This document shows positions 51,475-58,238 of a DNA stretch of 64,000 nt, piece by piece; the first letter of the stretch is position 1, and each line of letters begins with the position of its first letter. This DNA is from Actinokineospora diospyrosa (GTDB lineage: Bacteria; Actinomycetota; Actinomycetes; Mycobacteriales; Pseudonocardiaceae). The stretch is taken from positions 121,136 to 185,135 of the forward strand of contig NZ_JAMTCO010000010.1 in assembly GCF_024171925.1 (NCBI RefSeq), in the 5' to 3' direction. The notes under the pieces were generated by a model. That model had not been told where the DNA came from and searched no databases. It saw nothing but the letters and a program-made list of their open reading frames with translations. The position numbers were made by a program, and so were the translations under genes.

Positions 51475-53355
51475 GTGAAACGAACACCACGGTCCTGGGG
51501 TCTGATGGCTCTGGCCGCGGCCACGGTGTTGGTGCCCGTCGGCGCCACCATCGCGAATGCGGCGCAGTCGACCGCCGGTGCCCCGGCGAACGCCCCCGCG
51601 GCGAACTACTTGGGTGACACCGTCCCCGCCAACCTCGGCGATGCCACCCCGTCGTTCGTCGGCGGCACGGACGCCACCGTGAGCGAGTTCCCGGGCATCA
51701 TCGCGGGCATCCGCGCAGGAGGCACCCGTCCCCAGGGCCAGACCTGCACCGGTACCGTCGTCGCCCCGCGCAAGATCCTGATCGCCGCGCACTGCGCCGA
51801 CGCGGCGGGCGACAAGTCGTTCGTCTACGGCCTCGACGACCTCAAGGACTACAACAACGGATCCGGCACCGGGTTCGCTGTGAAGGCCGTCAGCTACAAG
51901 AAGCACCCGAAGTACGTCAACTTCGACCAGGGCTACGACGTCGCCGTCGTGACCGTCGACAAGGACATCGCGCTGAAGGGTGGCGCTGCGTACCCGGCGT
52001 TCGCCACCTCGGCCGACTCGGGTGGCGCTGCCCCCGGTAAGACCGCTCAGGGCTTCGGTTACGGCAAGAAGGACTTCAACGACAACTCCGCCGACGTCAC
52101 CCTCGACAAGGCGAGCCTGCCGATCGTCAACGGCGACTCGGTGTGCCAGGGCGTTGGCGCCGGCTTCAAGTCCGCTTACATGATCTGCGCCGGGTACTCC
52201 GACGGCCGGATCACGATCCTCCCCGGCGACAGCGGTGGCCCGCTGATCGTCAACAACAAGATCTACGGCGTCGCGTCGTGGAGCCGCTCGGACTTCAAGT
52301 GGTACAGCGTCTACGGCCGCCTCGACAACGAGATGGGCGACTGGGTCAAGTCGGAGGTCGGCACCGTCGACCCGCCGACCGGTGACTTCTCGCTGAGCGT
52401 GACCCCGAGCAGCGGTTCCGTGGCCGCGGGCAAGTACCTGTCGGCGACCGTCAACACCACCGCGGGCTCCGGTGGCGCCGAGAACGCCACCCTGTCCGCT
52501 TCCGGCCTGCCCAGCGGCGTGCAGGCGGTCTTCCAGCCGACCTCGGTCACCACCGGCGGTTCGGCCAAGCTGACCTTCGACGCGTCCGCCTCGGCGCCCA
52601 ACGGCACCTACGAGGTCACCATCACGGCGTCGACCTCCAGCGGCAAGACCGCGACCGGCAAGTACTCGCTCACCGTCACCGGTGGCGGCGAGCCGCCGGT
52701 CGGCGACTTCACCCTCTCGGCCTCGCCGAGCAGCGTCAAGGCCGCCAAGGGCAAGTACATCTCCACCACGATCAACTCCGCAGGTGGCAGCCGCGGCCAG
52801 AGCATCAACCTGACCGCGTCGGGTGTGCCCTCCGGTGTGAAGGCGGTCTTCCAGCCGACCTCGATCACCGCGGGCGGCTCGTCCAAGCTGACCCTCGACG
52901 TGTCCACCACCGCGGTGGCAGGCACCTCGAACATCACCGTGACCGGCACCGACGCCAACGGCAAGACGGCCACCACGACCGTCGCGCTGACCGTCGAGGG
53001 CACCACCGAGCCGCCGACCGGCGACGTCACCGTCACCGCCACCCCGTCCTCGGGTAGCGGCTGGGCGGGCCAGCTCGTGCAGACCTCGGTCAAGGCGAGC
53101 GGCGGGACCGGCAGCCTGCGGCTGACCGCGACCGGCGCCCCCACCGGCACCCAGGTCACGTTCAACCCGGCGACCATCGCCCAGAACGGCACCAGCAACG
53201 TCTGGTTCTTCACCAACTTCCAGACCCCGGTCGGCACCTACCCGATCACCATCACGGCCACCTCGGCCGACGGGAAGACCGGCAAGACCACGTTCACGCT
53301 GACCGTCACCCGCTTCGGGGCGTTCAACGCGGGCACCGCAAGGATCCCCAGCTGA
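51475..53355 (+). CDS. secreted chymotrypsin-family serine protease with Ig-like repeats
   Basis: A 626-residue exported protease. Signal peptide (1-30), propeptide (31-60), S1A domain (about 61-295) with activation site before FVGGTDATV and triad His106 (IAAHC), Asp155 (YDVAVV), Ser253 (PGDSGGPL). Three related Ig-like beta modules of about 95 residues follow (about 304-405, 410-505, 512-615), joined by Pro/Thr linkers starting PPxGD. These probably bind polymers or cell surfaces. GTG start with GGAAAGGA upstream. A U-tailed terminator follows. Confidence 0.9.
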   Translation: MKRTPRSWGLMALAAATVLVPVGATIANAAQSTAGAPANAPAANYLGDTVPANLGDATPSFVGGTDATVSEFPGIIAGIRAGGTRPQGQTCTGTVVAPRKILIAAHCADAAGDKSFVYGLDDLKDYNNGSGTGFAVKAVSYKKHPKYVNFDQGYDVAVVTVDKDIALKGGAAYPAFATSADSGGAAPGKTAQGFGYGKKDFNDNSADVTLDKASLPIVNGDSVCQGVGAGFKSAYMICAGYSDGRITILPGDSGGPLIVNNKIYGVASWSRSDFKWYSVYGRLDNEMGDWVKSEVGTVDPPTGDFSLSVTPSSGSVAAGKYLSATVNTTAGSGGAENATLSASGLPSGVQAVFQPTSVTTGGSAKLTFDASASAPNGTYEVTITASTSSGKTATGKYSLTVTGGGEPPVGDFTLSASPSSVKAAKGKYISTTINSAGGSRGQSINLTASGVPSGVKAVFQPTSITAGGSSKLTLDVSTTAVAGTSNITVTGTDANGKTATTTVALTVEGTTEPPTGDVTVTATPSSGSGWAGQLVQTSVKASGGTGSLRLTATGAPTGTQVTFNPATIAQNGTSNVWFFTNFQTPVGTYPITITATSADGKTGKTTFTLTVTRFGAFNAGTARIPS

Positions 53356-53373
53356 TCACCTGACCGGCACGGA

Positions 53374-53400
53374 CGGCAGGCCCCCGCCGGGGGCCTGCCG
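53374..53400 (+). terminator. intrinsic terminator with T-rich tail
   Basis: A perfect 12-bp stem (53374-53385 with 53389-53400), 3-base loop, followed by TTCTTGCCGTTTTGCCGTTT. One of the few terminators here with a clear T-rich tail. Confidence 0.93.
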
Positions 53401-53434
53401 TTCTTGCCGTTTTGCCGTTTGAGTGGGAGGACCA

Positions 53435-54352
53435 ATGCAGCCATTCCGGATGAGCGACCCAGTGCCGCTGGAGACGTTCCCGACCGTGCTCTCCGGCGCG
53501 ATCGAGCGCAGCGGGCTGAGCCTGGAGCACCTGCAGCGCAAGCTCGCCAACGAGGGCATCCGGGTCAGCCTGTCGACCCTGAGCTACTGGCGCCGGGGCA
53601 GGACCCGGCCCGAGCGCCCGGAGTCGCTGCGGGCGGTGGAGGTCATCGAGGAGGTGCTGAAGCTGCCGCACGGGTACCTGGTGGCGCTGCTGGGGCCGCG
53701 CAAGCCGCGCGGGCGCTGGGTTGCCCGGGGCGGCCTGGTGCGGCCGCACGAGACGTTGTGGGACAGCACCTCTGGGTTGGCCCCGGTGCTGTCGGAACTG
53801 GCCGAGCCCGCGCCGGGTGAGCTGACGTACCTGCACGTGCACGACCAGCACTACCTGGACCACAACGGGCGGGACGTGCGGACCAAGGTGCGCATGCTCG
53901 TCCGGTCCGAGGTGGACAGACTGCGGTCGATGGTCGTGCTGCACCGCGCCGAGGAGCACGACCGGGCGCTGCCCGCGGTGCTGACCGGGTCCGGCTGCGC
54001 CGTCGGCCGCGTGCGCCCGGTGCCGTCGAGCCGGTTCACGGTGGCGGAGGTGCTGTTCGACCGGTCGCTGTCGGCCGGGCAGACGGCGATCTTCGAGTAC
54101 GAGGTGCGGTGGTTCGCCCAGGGCAGGTCGACCCGGTTCTCCCGGGGATCGCGGCGTGCTTTCCGCGACTACCTGGCCGAGGTCACCTTCCACCCGACGG
54201 CCCTACCCACGTCCTGCTTCGCTTACGCGCAAGAGGCGGCGGACGAGCCCGAGGTGCACCGGGAGACGTTGGAACCGGGCTCTTACGGCGGTGTGCACAC
54301 CACGGTGCAGGCGTCGGAGGCGGCCATTCATGGCATCCGGTGGACGTGGTGA
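53435..54352 (+). CDS. helix-turn-helix protein of unknown role
   Basis: A 305-residue protein with an N-terminal XRE-like helix-turn-helix (about 15-70, SLEHLQRKLANEGIRVSLSTLSYWRRGR) and a 220-residue C-terminal domain of mixed alpha/beta pattern that I do not recognise (REAFRD-like RRAFRDYLAEVTFHP near the end). Widely seen in actinomycetes as a putative regulator. GGGAGG lies five bases before the ATG at 53435. Lies between the protease and subtilisin genes. Confidence 0.75.
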   Translation: MQPFRMSDPVPLETFPTVLSGAIERSGLSLEHLQRKLANEGIRVSLSTLSYWRRGRTRPERPESLRAVEVIEEVLKLPHGYLVALLGPRKPRGRWVARGGLVRPHETLWDSTSGLAPVLSELAEPAPGELTYLHVHDQHYLDHNGRDVRTKVRMLVRSEVDRLRSMVVLHRAEEHDRALPAVLTGSGCAVGRVRPVPSSRFTVAEVLFDRSLSAGQTAIFEYEVRWFAQGRSTRFSRGSRRAFRDYLAEVTFHPTALPTSCFAYAQEAADEPEVHRETLEPGSYGGVHTTVQASEAAIHGIRWTW

Positions 54353-54354
54353 TC

Positions 54355-54407
54355 ACAGCGCCGATGGCATCCCGGGCCTAAGAGTCCGTGGATGCCATCG
54401 GCGCTGT
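54355..54407. terminator. 18-bp inverted repeat after the HTH gene
   Basis: A perfect 18-bp inverted repeat (54355-54372 with 54390-54407), loop 17 bases, extendable by four bp with a one-base bulge, starting 3 bp after the stop codon. Probable terminator, but unusually long and without a T tail. Confidence 0.7.
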
Positions 54408-54410
54408 TGT

Positions 54411-54475
54411 GACTGACAGCTAGAACCTCGACTGACAGCTAGAACCTTGACTGACAGCTAGAACCTTGACAGCTA
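54411..54475. repeat. tandem 19-bp repeats
   Basis: Three head-to-tail copies of GACTGACAGCTAGAACCTY at 54411-54429, 54430-54448 and 54449-54467, identical except for the last base of copy one, then a partial copy GACAGCTA at 54468-54475. The array starts 3 bp after the 18-bp inverted repeat, between two convergent genes. No replication protein is near. Confidence 0.92.
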
Positions 54476-54578
54476 TGCCGCTGGGGTTCTGATTCCCGTG
54501 CCATCTCTGGGGTGTGATCGAGAAGCACGGTGAGTTCCACAAGCCAGGCCAGGGACACAATGCTCCTGGCACGAGGAA

Positions 54579-54610
54579 AGGCCCCGGAGCTGCACCAGCC
54601 TCCGGGGCCT
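54579..54610 (-). terminator. subtilisin gene terminator
   Basis: A perfect 10-bp stem (54579-54588 with 54601-54610), loop 12 bases, followed on the minus strand by TTCCTC. It lies 20 bp beyond the stop codon of the subtilisin gene at 54630. Confidence 0.82.
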
Positions 54611-54629
54611 CTCTTAGCTCGATCAACCC

Positions 54630-56213
54630 TTAGACAGTCAGGGTCCAGGTGTCGATGTTGCCGGTGTCGTAGGTGTAGATGTCGGTGACCTGGAGCTTCC
54701 ACGTGCCGTTGCGGTTCTCCGCGGAGGCGTCGACCGTGAAGGTCTGGTGGATGCCGGTGGCCGAGCTCGTGCCACCCGCGCGCTGCAGGCTGTAGGCCTG
54801 CCCGGACGGGCCGATGAGCAGGACGTTGAGGTCGCCGGTGTAGGTGTGGTTGATGTCGACCTTCACCGAGGTGGTGGTCGGCGCCTTGCCGGTGCAGTTG
54901 GCGATGGTGACCGAAGAGGACACCGCCGAGCCGCCGTCGGGGATGTTGACGTCGTCACCGTTGGTGCCGGGGCCGCAGGTGGGGTCCGGGTCGGGGCCGG
55001 GGCCCCCGGTGATGAAGCCGCTGTAGAGGAGCTTGTTCGGGGAGCCCGAACCGGGGTTGGTGACCTTGCCGCTGGTGGCGTTGTTCACCAGCGCGTCGCG
55101 CAGCGCCTGCGGGCTGGCCGACGGGTTGGCCGACAGGTACAGCGCCGCGACGCCCGCGACGTGCGGGGTGGCCATCGAGGTGCCGGACATGTTGGTGGCG
55201 CTACCGGTCAGCGACAGCGACGTGATGTTGTCACCGGGGGCGAAGATGTCGGTGCACGTGCCGTAGTTGGAGAACGAGGCGCGCGCGTCGTTGGACGAGG
55301 TCGCGTTGACCGTGATCAGCGCGGCGACCTTGGCCGGACCGGTCGAGCAGGCGTCGGTCGAGCTGTTGCCCGAGGCGACCGCCATCTGCACGCCGGAGTT
55401 GACCATGCCCGCGAGGGCGTCGTTGCCCAGGTCGGCGGTGTCGAAGGTCCACGAGGCGTTGACCACCGCGGGCTTCTGCGCGTTGGCGGTGATCCACTCG
55501 ATCGCCTTGACACCGGCGGAGTCCGGGCCGTTGCCGGTGCAGCTGGTGCCGAGCATGCGGACCGAGACCAGCTTGACCTTCTTGGCCACGCCGTAGGTCT
55601 TGGAGCCGATGGTGCCCGAGACGTGCGTGCCGTGCCCGGAGCAGTCCTGGCCGTTCTGGCCGTCCTCGATGAAGTCGGCGCCGACGGAGGCGCGGCCCTC
55701 GAACTCGGCCAGGCCGGTCTTGATGCCGGTGTCGGTGACGTAGACGGTCACGTTCGACGCGCCGCCGCTGGGGTAGTTGTACTTCTTGTCCAGCGGCAGG
55801 TTCGCCTGGTCGACGCGGTCGAGGCCCCAGGTGGGGTTGTCCTGGACGTCGAGCGCCTTGGCGGTGCCGTCCTGGTAGACCTTCTTCACCGCCGGGTCGG
55901 CGGCGAGCTGCCTGGCCTTGGTGTCGCTCAGGCCCTTGACCTGGAAGCCCTGCATGGACTTGGAGAACACGTAGTCCAGGTTGCCGCCGTACTTCTGCAC
56001 CAGGGCGCTGGAAGCGGCCTGGATGCTGGCGGCGGACGCGGCGGCGGTCGGCTTGAGCGAGACGATGAAGCTGTTGCCCGCCGCGGGCTGCTTGGCCCGC
56101 ACGAAATCGGCTTCGGCGGCGGTCGCCGGGGTGGCCACGGCCACCAGGGCAGCGGTCACCGCCGCCGCGCCGAGCGCCGCGAGCACGACTCGCCCGCGAG
56201 TGGATCGTTGCAT
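54630..56213 (-). CDS. secreted subtilisin-family protease with P domain (paralogue 1)
   Basis: A 527-residue S8 protease: signal peptide (1-33), I9 inhibitor propeptide (about 45-120), catalytic domain with Asp161 (VTDTGI), His194 (GHGTHVSG), oxyanion Asn283 and Ser346 (GTSMATPHVAG), Pro/Gly linker, and a C-terminal P domain (about 415-527, DINHTYTGDL and NGTWKLQVTD). The substrate-binding strand that normally reads S-L-G-G is SWTF here, unlike its neighbour. It follows paralogue 2 on the same strand but a strong hairpin lies between them. ATG at 56213. Confidence 0.92.
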   Translation of the reverse strand: MQRSTRGRVVLAALGAAAVTAALVAVATPATAAEADFVRAKQPAAGNSFIVSLKPTAAASAASIQAASSALVQKYGGNLDYVFSKSMQGFQVKGLSDTKARQLAADPAVKKVYQDGTAKALDVQDNPTWGLDRVDQANLPLDKKYNYPSGGASNVTVYVTDTGIKTGLAEFEGRASVGADFIEDGQNGQDCSGHGTHVSGTIGSKTYGVAKKVKLVSVRMLGTSCTGNGPDSAGVKAIEWITANAQKPAVVNASWTFDTADLGNDALAGMVNSGVQMAVASGNSSTDACSTGPAKVAALITVNATSSNDARASFSNYGTCTDIFAPGDNITSLSLTGSATNMSGTSMATPHVAGVAALYLSANPSASPQALRDALVNNATSGKVTNPGSGSPNKLLYSGFITGGPGPDPDPTCGPGTNGDDVNIPDGGSAVSSSVTIANCTGKAPTTTSVKVDINHTYTGDLNVLLIGPSGQAYSLQRAGGTSSATGIHQTFTVDASAENRNGTWKLQVTDIYTYDTGNIDTWTLTV

Positions 56214-56285
56214 GATGAGGAGGTCCTTCCACGATGGTCGACAGCCGTGCGCACACGGCCGAACAGGGTGTTCGCCCTTCATGGA

Positions 56286-56330
56286 CCGGGCACCCGGCGC
56301 TTCGGGTCGCACCGTGCGCCGGGTGCCCGG
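56286..56330 (-). terminator. hairpin between the two subtilisin genes
   Basis: A perfect 15-bp inverted repeat (56286-56300 with 56316-56330), loop 15 bases, 44 bp after the stop of paralogue 2. It implies that paralogue 1 has its own promoter in the 72 bp that remain. Confidence 0.85.
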
Positions 56331-56373
56331 GGTCGCGCTGCCGCCACCGGGTAGGGGCGGCCAACCGGATCCC

Positions 56374-57966
56374 TTAGAAGGTCAGGGTCCAGGTGTCGAT
56401 GGTGCCGACGTCGTAGGTCATCACGTCGGTGACCTGGAGCTTCCAGGTCCCGTTGCGGTTCTCCGCGGAGGCGTCGACGGTGAAGGTCTCGTGGATGCCG
56501 GAGGCGGAGCTGGCGCCACGGGCCTTCTTCAGGTTGTAGGTCGCGCCGGACGGGCCGATCAGGTCGACGACCAGGTCACCGGTGTAGGTGTGGTTGATGT
56601 CGACCTTGACCTTGGTTCCGGTCGAGGCCTTGCCGGTGCAGTTGGCGACCGTCACCGGGGAGTTCACCGCGGTGCTGGTGTCCGGGATGGACACGTCGGC
56701 GCCGTTGGTCACCGCGTCGCAGGTGCCCGGCTCGGGGTCGGGGTTGCCGCCGCCGATGAAGCTGACGTTGAGCAGCTTGTTGGGCGAGCCCTTGAGGTCG
56801 GTGATCTTGCCGGAGGTGGCGTTGTTCACCAGCGCGTCGCGGACCTGCTGCGGGGTGGCCGAGGGGTTGGCCGACAGGTAGAGCGCCGCGGCACCGGCCA
56901 CGTGCGGGGTGGCCATCGAGGTGCCGTTCATGGTGGCGGTGCTGCCACCGTTCTTGGTGGAGAGGATGGCCGAGCCGGGCGCGAAGATGTCCAGGCAGGT
57001 GCCGTAGTTGGACTCCAGCGAACCGGCGGTCCAGATGGAGCGCTTGTCGGCGTTGTCGCTGGCGCCGACGGTGATCGCCTCGGGCACGCGCGCCGGGCTG
57101 GTGTTGCAGGCGTCGCCCGCGTTGTTGCCCGCGGCGAGCGCGAAGGTCACGCCAGCGGAGATGCCGCGCTTGATCGCGTTGTCCACCGAGGTGTCCGCGC
57201 CGCCGCCGAGGCTCATGTTGGCGACAGCGGGCTTCTTGGCGTTCTGCGCGACCCAGTCGATGCCCTTGATGATCACCGAGTAGGCGCCGTTGCCGGAGCA
57301 GTCGAGCACCCGGACCGCGACCAGGTTGACCTTCTTGGCCACGCCGTAGGTCTTCGAGCCGACGGTGCCCGCCACGTGCGTGCCGTGGCCCTGGCAGTCG
57401 GAGGCGTCGGCGTCGTTGTCGATGAAGTCGTAGCCGTCCTTGGCGCGACCCTCGAACTCGGTGTGCGCCTTGTAGATGCCGGTGTCCAGGATGTACGCGG
57501 TCACGTTGGAGGCGGTGTTCGCGTAGGTGTACTTCTGGTCCAGCGGCAGGTTCGCCTGGTCGATCCGGTCCAGACCCCAGGTCGGGTTGGTCTGCGTGTC
57601 CGACATCCGGGCGACGCCGTCCTGCTGGACGTAGGCGACCGACGGGTCGGCCGCGAGCCGCTTGGCCGCCGCCTCGTCCAACTTCACCGCGAAGCCGCGC
57701 AGGGACGCGACGTAGGTGTTGCTGACCTTGCCGCCGTGCTTGCGGGCCAGGTCGAGCGCCTTGGCGTTGGTGGTCGGGACGTCGGAGGCGCCGTCCTTGA
57801 ACACCACGATGTAGCTACCCGCGATGGGCTGCGCGCTGCTCAGGATCGAGCCGGTCGCCTGCTGGGCCGCCGCTGGGCTGGTCACCGCGGCCACGATGGC
57901 CACGGCGGTCGCGCCTGCGGCCACCCCGGCTGCGACGACCCGCCGGGTCTTGCGATCAAGTCGCAT
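56374..57966 (-). CDS. secreted subtilisin-family protease with P domain (paralogue 2)
   Basis: A 530-residue S8 protease with the same build as its neighbour: signal peptide (1-34), I9 propeptide (about 48-120), catalytic domain with Asp161 (ILDTGI), His194 (GHGTHVAG), substrate strand ANMSLGG (normal), Asn281 and Ser350 (NGTSMATPHVAG), then a linker and P domain (about 417-530). Catalytic residues sit at almost identical positions in both paralogues, so they stem from a tandem duplication. ATG at 57966 with GGAG upstream. Copy 2 of the shared 31-bp element lies 117 bp upstream. Confidence 0.93.
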   Translation of the reverse strand: MRLDRKTRRVVAAGVAAGATAVAIVAAVTSPAAAQQATGSILSSAQPIAGSYIVVFKDGASDVPTTNAKALDLARKHGGKVSNTYVASLRGFAVKLDEAAAKRLAADPSVAYVQQDGVARMSDTQTNPTWGLDRIDQANLPLDQKYTYANTASNVTAYILDTGIYKAHTEFEGRAKDGYDFIDNDADASDCQGHGTHVAGTVGSKTYGVAKKVNLVAVRVLDCSGNGAYSVIIKGIDWVAQNAKKPAVANMSLGGGADTSVDNAIKRGISAGVTFALAAGNNAGDACNTSPARVPEAITVGASDNADKRSIWTAGSLESNYGTCLDIFAPGSAILSTKNGGSTATMNGTSMATPHVAGAAALYLSANPSATPQQVRDALVNNATSGKITDLKGSPNKLLNVSFIGGGNPDPEPGTCDAVTNGADVSIPDTSTAVNSPVTVANCTGKASTGTKVKVDINHTYTGDLVVDLIGPSGATYNLKKARGASSASGIHETFTVDASAENRNGTWKLQVTDVMTYDVGTIDTWTLTF

Positions 57967-58082
57967 CTGGGCTTCTCCATTCCGCTCCTCCGGGTGGTGG
58001 ACACCACCCGGGGGTGTGGCTGCCTGGCAGGGTTGGTAACTGACAGCCACTTGCGGATCACCATCGAGGGGCGCGGCAAGAC

Positions 58083-58113
58083 GAACAATCCGGATATCGG
58101 TACGTAGGGATAC
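58083..58113 (+). promoter_or_regulatory. shared 31-bp protease-regulon element, copy 2
   Basis: GAACAATC, 13 bases, GTAGGGATAC. It aligns without gaps to the copy at 61455-61485 over 36 bases, with further identity in the spacer (CGGTA at the same place). It lies in the divergent region between subtilisin paralogue 2 and the LAL regulator gene. Confidence 0.78.
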
Positions 58114-58238
58114 CCGTCTTTCACCTAAGATCAACTTCTCAGTCCGTGACATCCTGGAGTTTCAGATCACCGCTGGGCCGCCTAGGCTCGCCAAAACCCC
58201 ACCGGGTGCGGTAGCGGACACGTGGGTTGGGAGGGTGG

